A DNA stretch of 64,000 nt, from the NCBI RefSeq assembly GCF_900177725.1, contig NZ_FXAT01000004.1, forward strand, positions 186,001 through 250,000. The letters are read 5' to 3'. Under the pieces are notes generated by a model. That model was not told the DNA's origin. It did not search any database and was given only the letters and a program-made list of their open reading frames with translations. Source of the DNA: Paraburkholderia susongensis (GTDB lineage: Bacteria > Pseudomonadota > Gammaproteobacteria > Burkholderiales > Burkholderiaceae). Below are positions 63,376-64,000 of the stretch, in pieces; the stretch's first letter is position 1; each line of letters starts with the position of its first letter. The position numbers and the translations under genes are program-made.

Positions 63376-63484
63376 GCGCCGTATGCTGCGCCGGGCGCTG
63401 CCCGGAGTGCAAAGCGAACGCGCCGTATGCTGCGCCGGGGGCTGCCCGGAGTACAACGCGAACACGCTCCATGCCGCGCCCGCT
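63376..63484 (+). repeat. 44-bp tandem repeat, two full copies plus a partial third
   Basis: Units at 63376-63419 and 63420-63463 differ at three positions. A degenerate third begins at 63464 and fades within about 20 bp, ending near the LysE stop codon. Each unit contains GCCGTATGCTGCGCC and the self-complementary stretch GCCGGG-GCTGCCCGG. Confidence 0.8.
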
Positions 63485-63495
63485 AACTGTCGGAC

Positions 63496-64000
63496 TCAAA
63501 GCGCGCGGCGGATTTCGACGACGCCGAACGCCGCGAGCATGAAGCCGACCACGCGGTCGATCGCGACGCGCAGTTTCGTGCCGATCGCATGGCGCGCGAG
63601 CGACACCACGGTCACGAGAAAACACCACCACGCGATCGAGCCCGTGAACACGCCGCCCACCGTGGTGAGCGCGATGGCCGGCGAGAACGCTCCGCGCGGC
63701 GCGAGCGTCGTGAAGAGCGCGGCGAACATGATGACGGTCTGCGGATTGGTCAGCGTGAGCAGCAACGCGCTCGCGTACGCGCGCAGCGCGCCGGCGCGGC
63801 CGACCTGCGCGAGCTTGCCGTTGCCGTTGGCGTCGGAGGTGTCGGCGGGCGGCTTCTGCAGCAGCGCGCGCACGCCGAGATAGAGCAGGAAAAGGCCCGC
63901 GAGCAGATGCAGCGGGCGGTCGTACGCGAGCATGAACTGCGAAATGCCGACGAGGCCGAGCGCCGCGATCAGCCCGTAGGCCGCGTCGCCGCTCGCGATG
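63496..64000 (-). CDS. LysE/RhtB family amino-acid exporter, C-terminal part (runs off window)
   Basis: The frame is open to the window end (168 codons visible; full proteins about 200-210 aa). Helices contain LLAGLFLLYLGVRALLQKP, YASALLLTLTNPQTVIMFAALFTTL and a final TKLRVAIDRVVGFMLAAFGVVEIRRAL. The F/L-x-x-x-NP motif (LLTLTNPQTVIMF) is the LysE-family hallmark. The first helix and start codon lie beyond base 64000. Confidence 0.88.
   Translation of the reverse strand, partial: IASGDAAYGLIAALGLVGISQFMLAYDRPLHLLAGLFLLYLGVRALLQKPPADTSDANGNGKLAQVGRAGALRAYASALLLTLTNPQTVIMFAALFTTLAPRGAFSPAIALTTVGGVFTGSIAWWCFLVTVVSLARHAIGTKLRVAIDRVVGFMLAAFGVVEIRRAL

Noticed and set aside
63146..63883. 245-codon plus-strand frame with internal repeats
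   Set aside because: Overlaps the LysE gene antisense and reads through the 44-bp repeat; its repeats reflect the DNA repeat, not a protein family.
1..64000. CRISPR arrays, rRNA operons or insertion sequences
   Set aside because: No regularly spaced short repeats, rRNA-like sequence or transposase-like protein was seen anywhere in the window.

Overview
The window reads as the chromosome of a member of the Burkholderiaceae, most likely Burkholderia or Paraburkholderia. Base composition is high-GC, codons are strongly GC-ending, and the tol-pal/cpoB, glyA-nrdR, AspT/AsdA and XdhAB proteins all have the beta-proteobacterial look. This placement is inference from protein character; no database search was possible.

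Left edge (1-1961). The first 1.5 kb is the 5' half of a phage T7-type single-subunit RNA polymerase on the minus strand, cut by the window edge. It sits beside a tRNA-Lys(UUU) gene (1962-2037, minus) whose 3' half looks phage-supplied. Between them are three copies of a 13-bp quasi-palindromic motif, two terminators that block tRNA read-through into the polymerase gene, and a cluster of GTGAC repeats. The simplest reading is the att-proximal end of an integrated temperate T7-like podovirus, the least ordinary element of the window.

2.2-7.8 kb is the complete tol-pal operon in reverse (ybgC, tolQ, tolR, tolA, tolB, pal, cpoB). 8.1-8.4 kb is a gene-free leader dense in inverted repeats, followed by glyA and nrdR. 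10.4-13.3 kb is a compact minor-pilin operon (fimT/gspH-like, pilV, pilW, pilX, pilE-like) with overlapping start/stop codons. 13.3-14.7 kb is a yqjD/yqjE/DUF3318 envelope-stress type cluster. 15-23.3 kb is mainly aromatic and amino-acid catabolism: a 1-Cys peroxiredoxin, glutaryl-CoA dehydrogenase with a divergent IclR regulator, a degenerate EAL protein, and an aromatic-acid transporter with homogentisate dioxygenase and fumarylacetoacetase (final steps of tyrosine/phenylalanine breakdown).

23.3-29.6 kb carries a secreted PQQ-type beta-propeller, two MFS exporters, an unknown protein and a D-lactate dehydrogenase-like gene. 30-36.7 kb is a coherent aspartate module: two tandem AspT antiporters, aspartate 4-decarboxylase and a class V aminotransferase. 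36.8-49.8 kb is an A+T-richer exopolysaccharide locus (Wzc-type tyrosine kinase, Wzy-like polymerase, Wzx-like flippase, three glycosyltransferases, two GNAT/FemAB-like transferases, one secreted unknown) with no visible outer-membrane exporter or priming transferase.

50.6-58.8 kb has an MFS transporter, xdhABC for xanthine oxidation (XdhC lacking its usual N-terminal domain), a LysR regulator and a 2-hydroxychromene-2-carboxylate isomerase-like protein. The right end has a membrane-anchored TAXI-type binding protein, a BON-domain protein, a small orphan, a TauE/SafE permease, a 44-bp tandem repeat and a LysE-family exporter cut by the window edge. No CRISPR array, rRNA or insertion sequence was seen.
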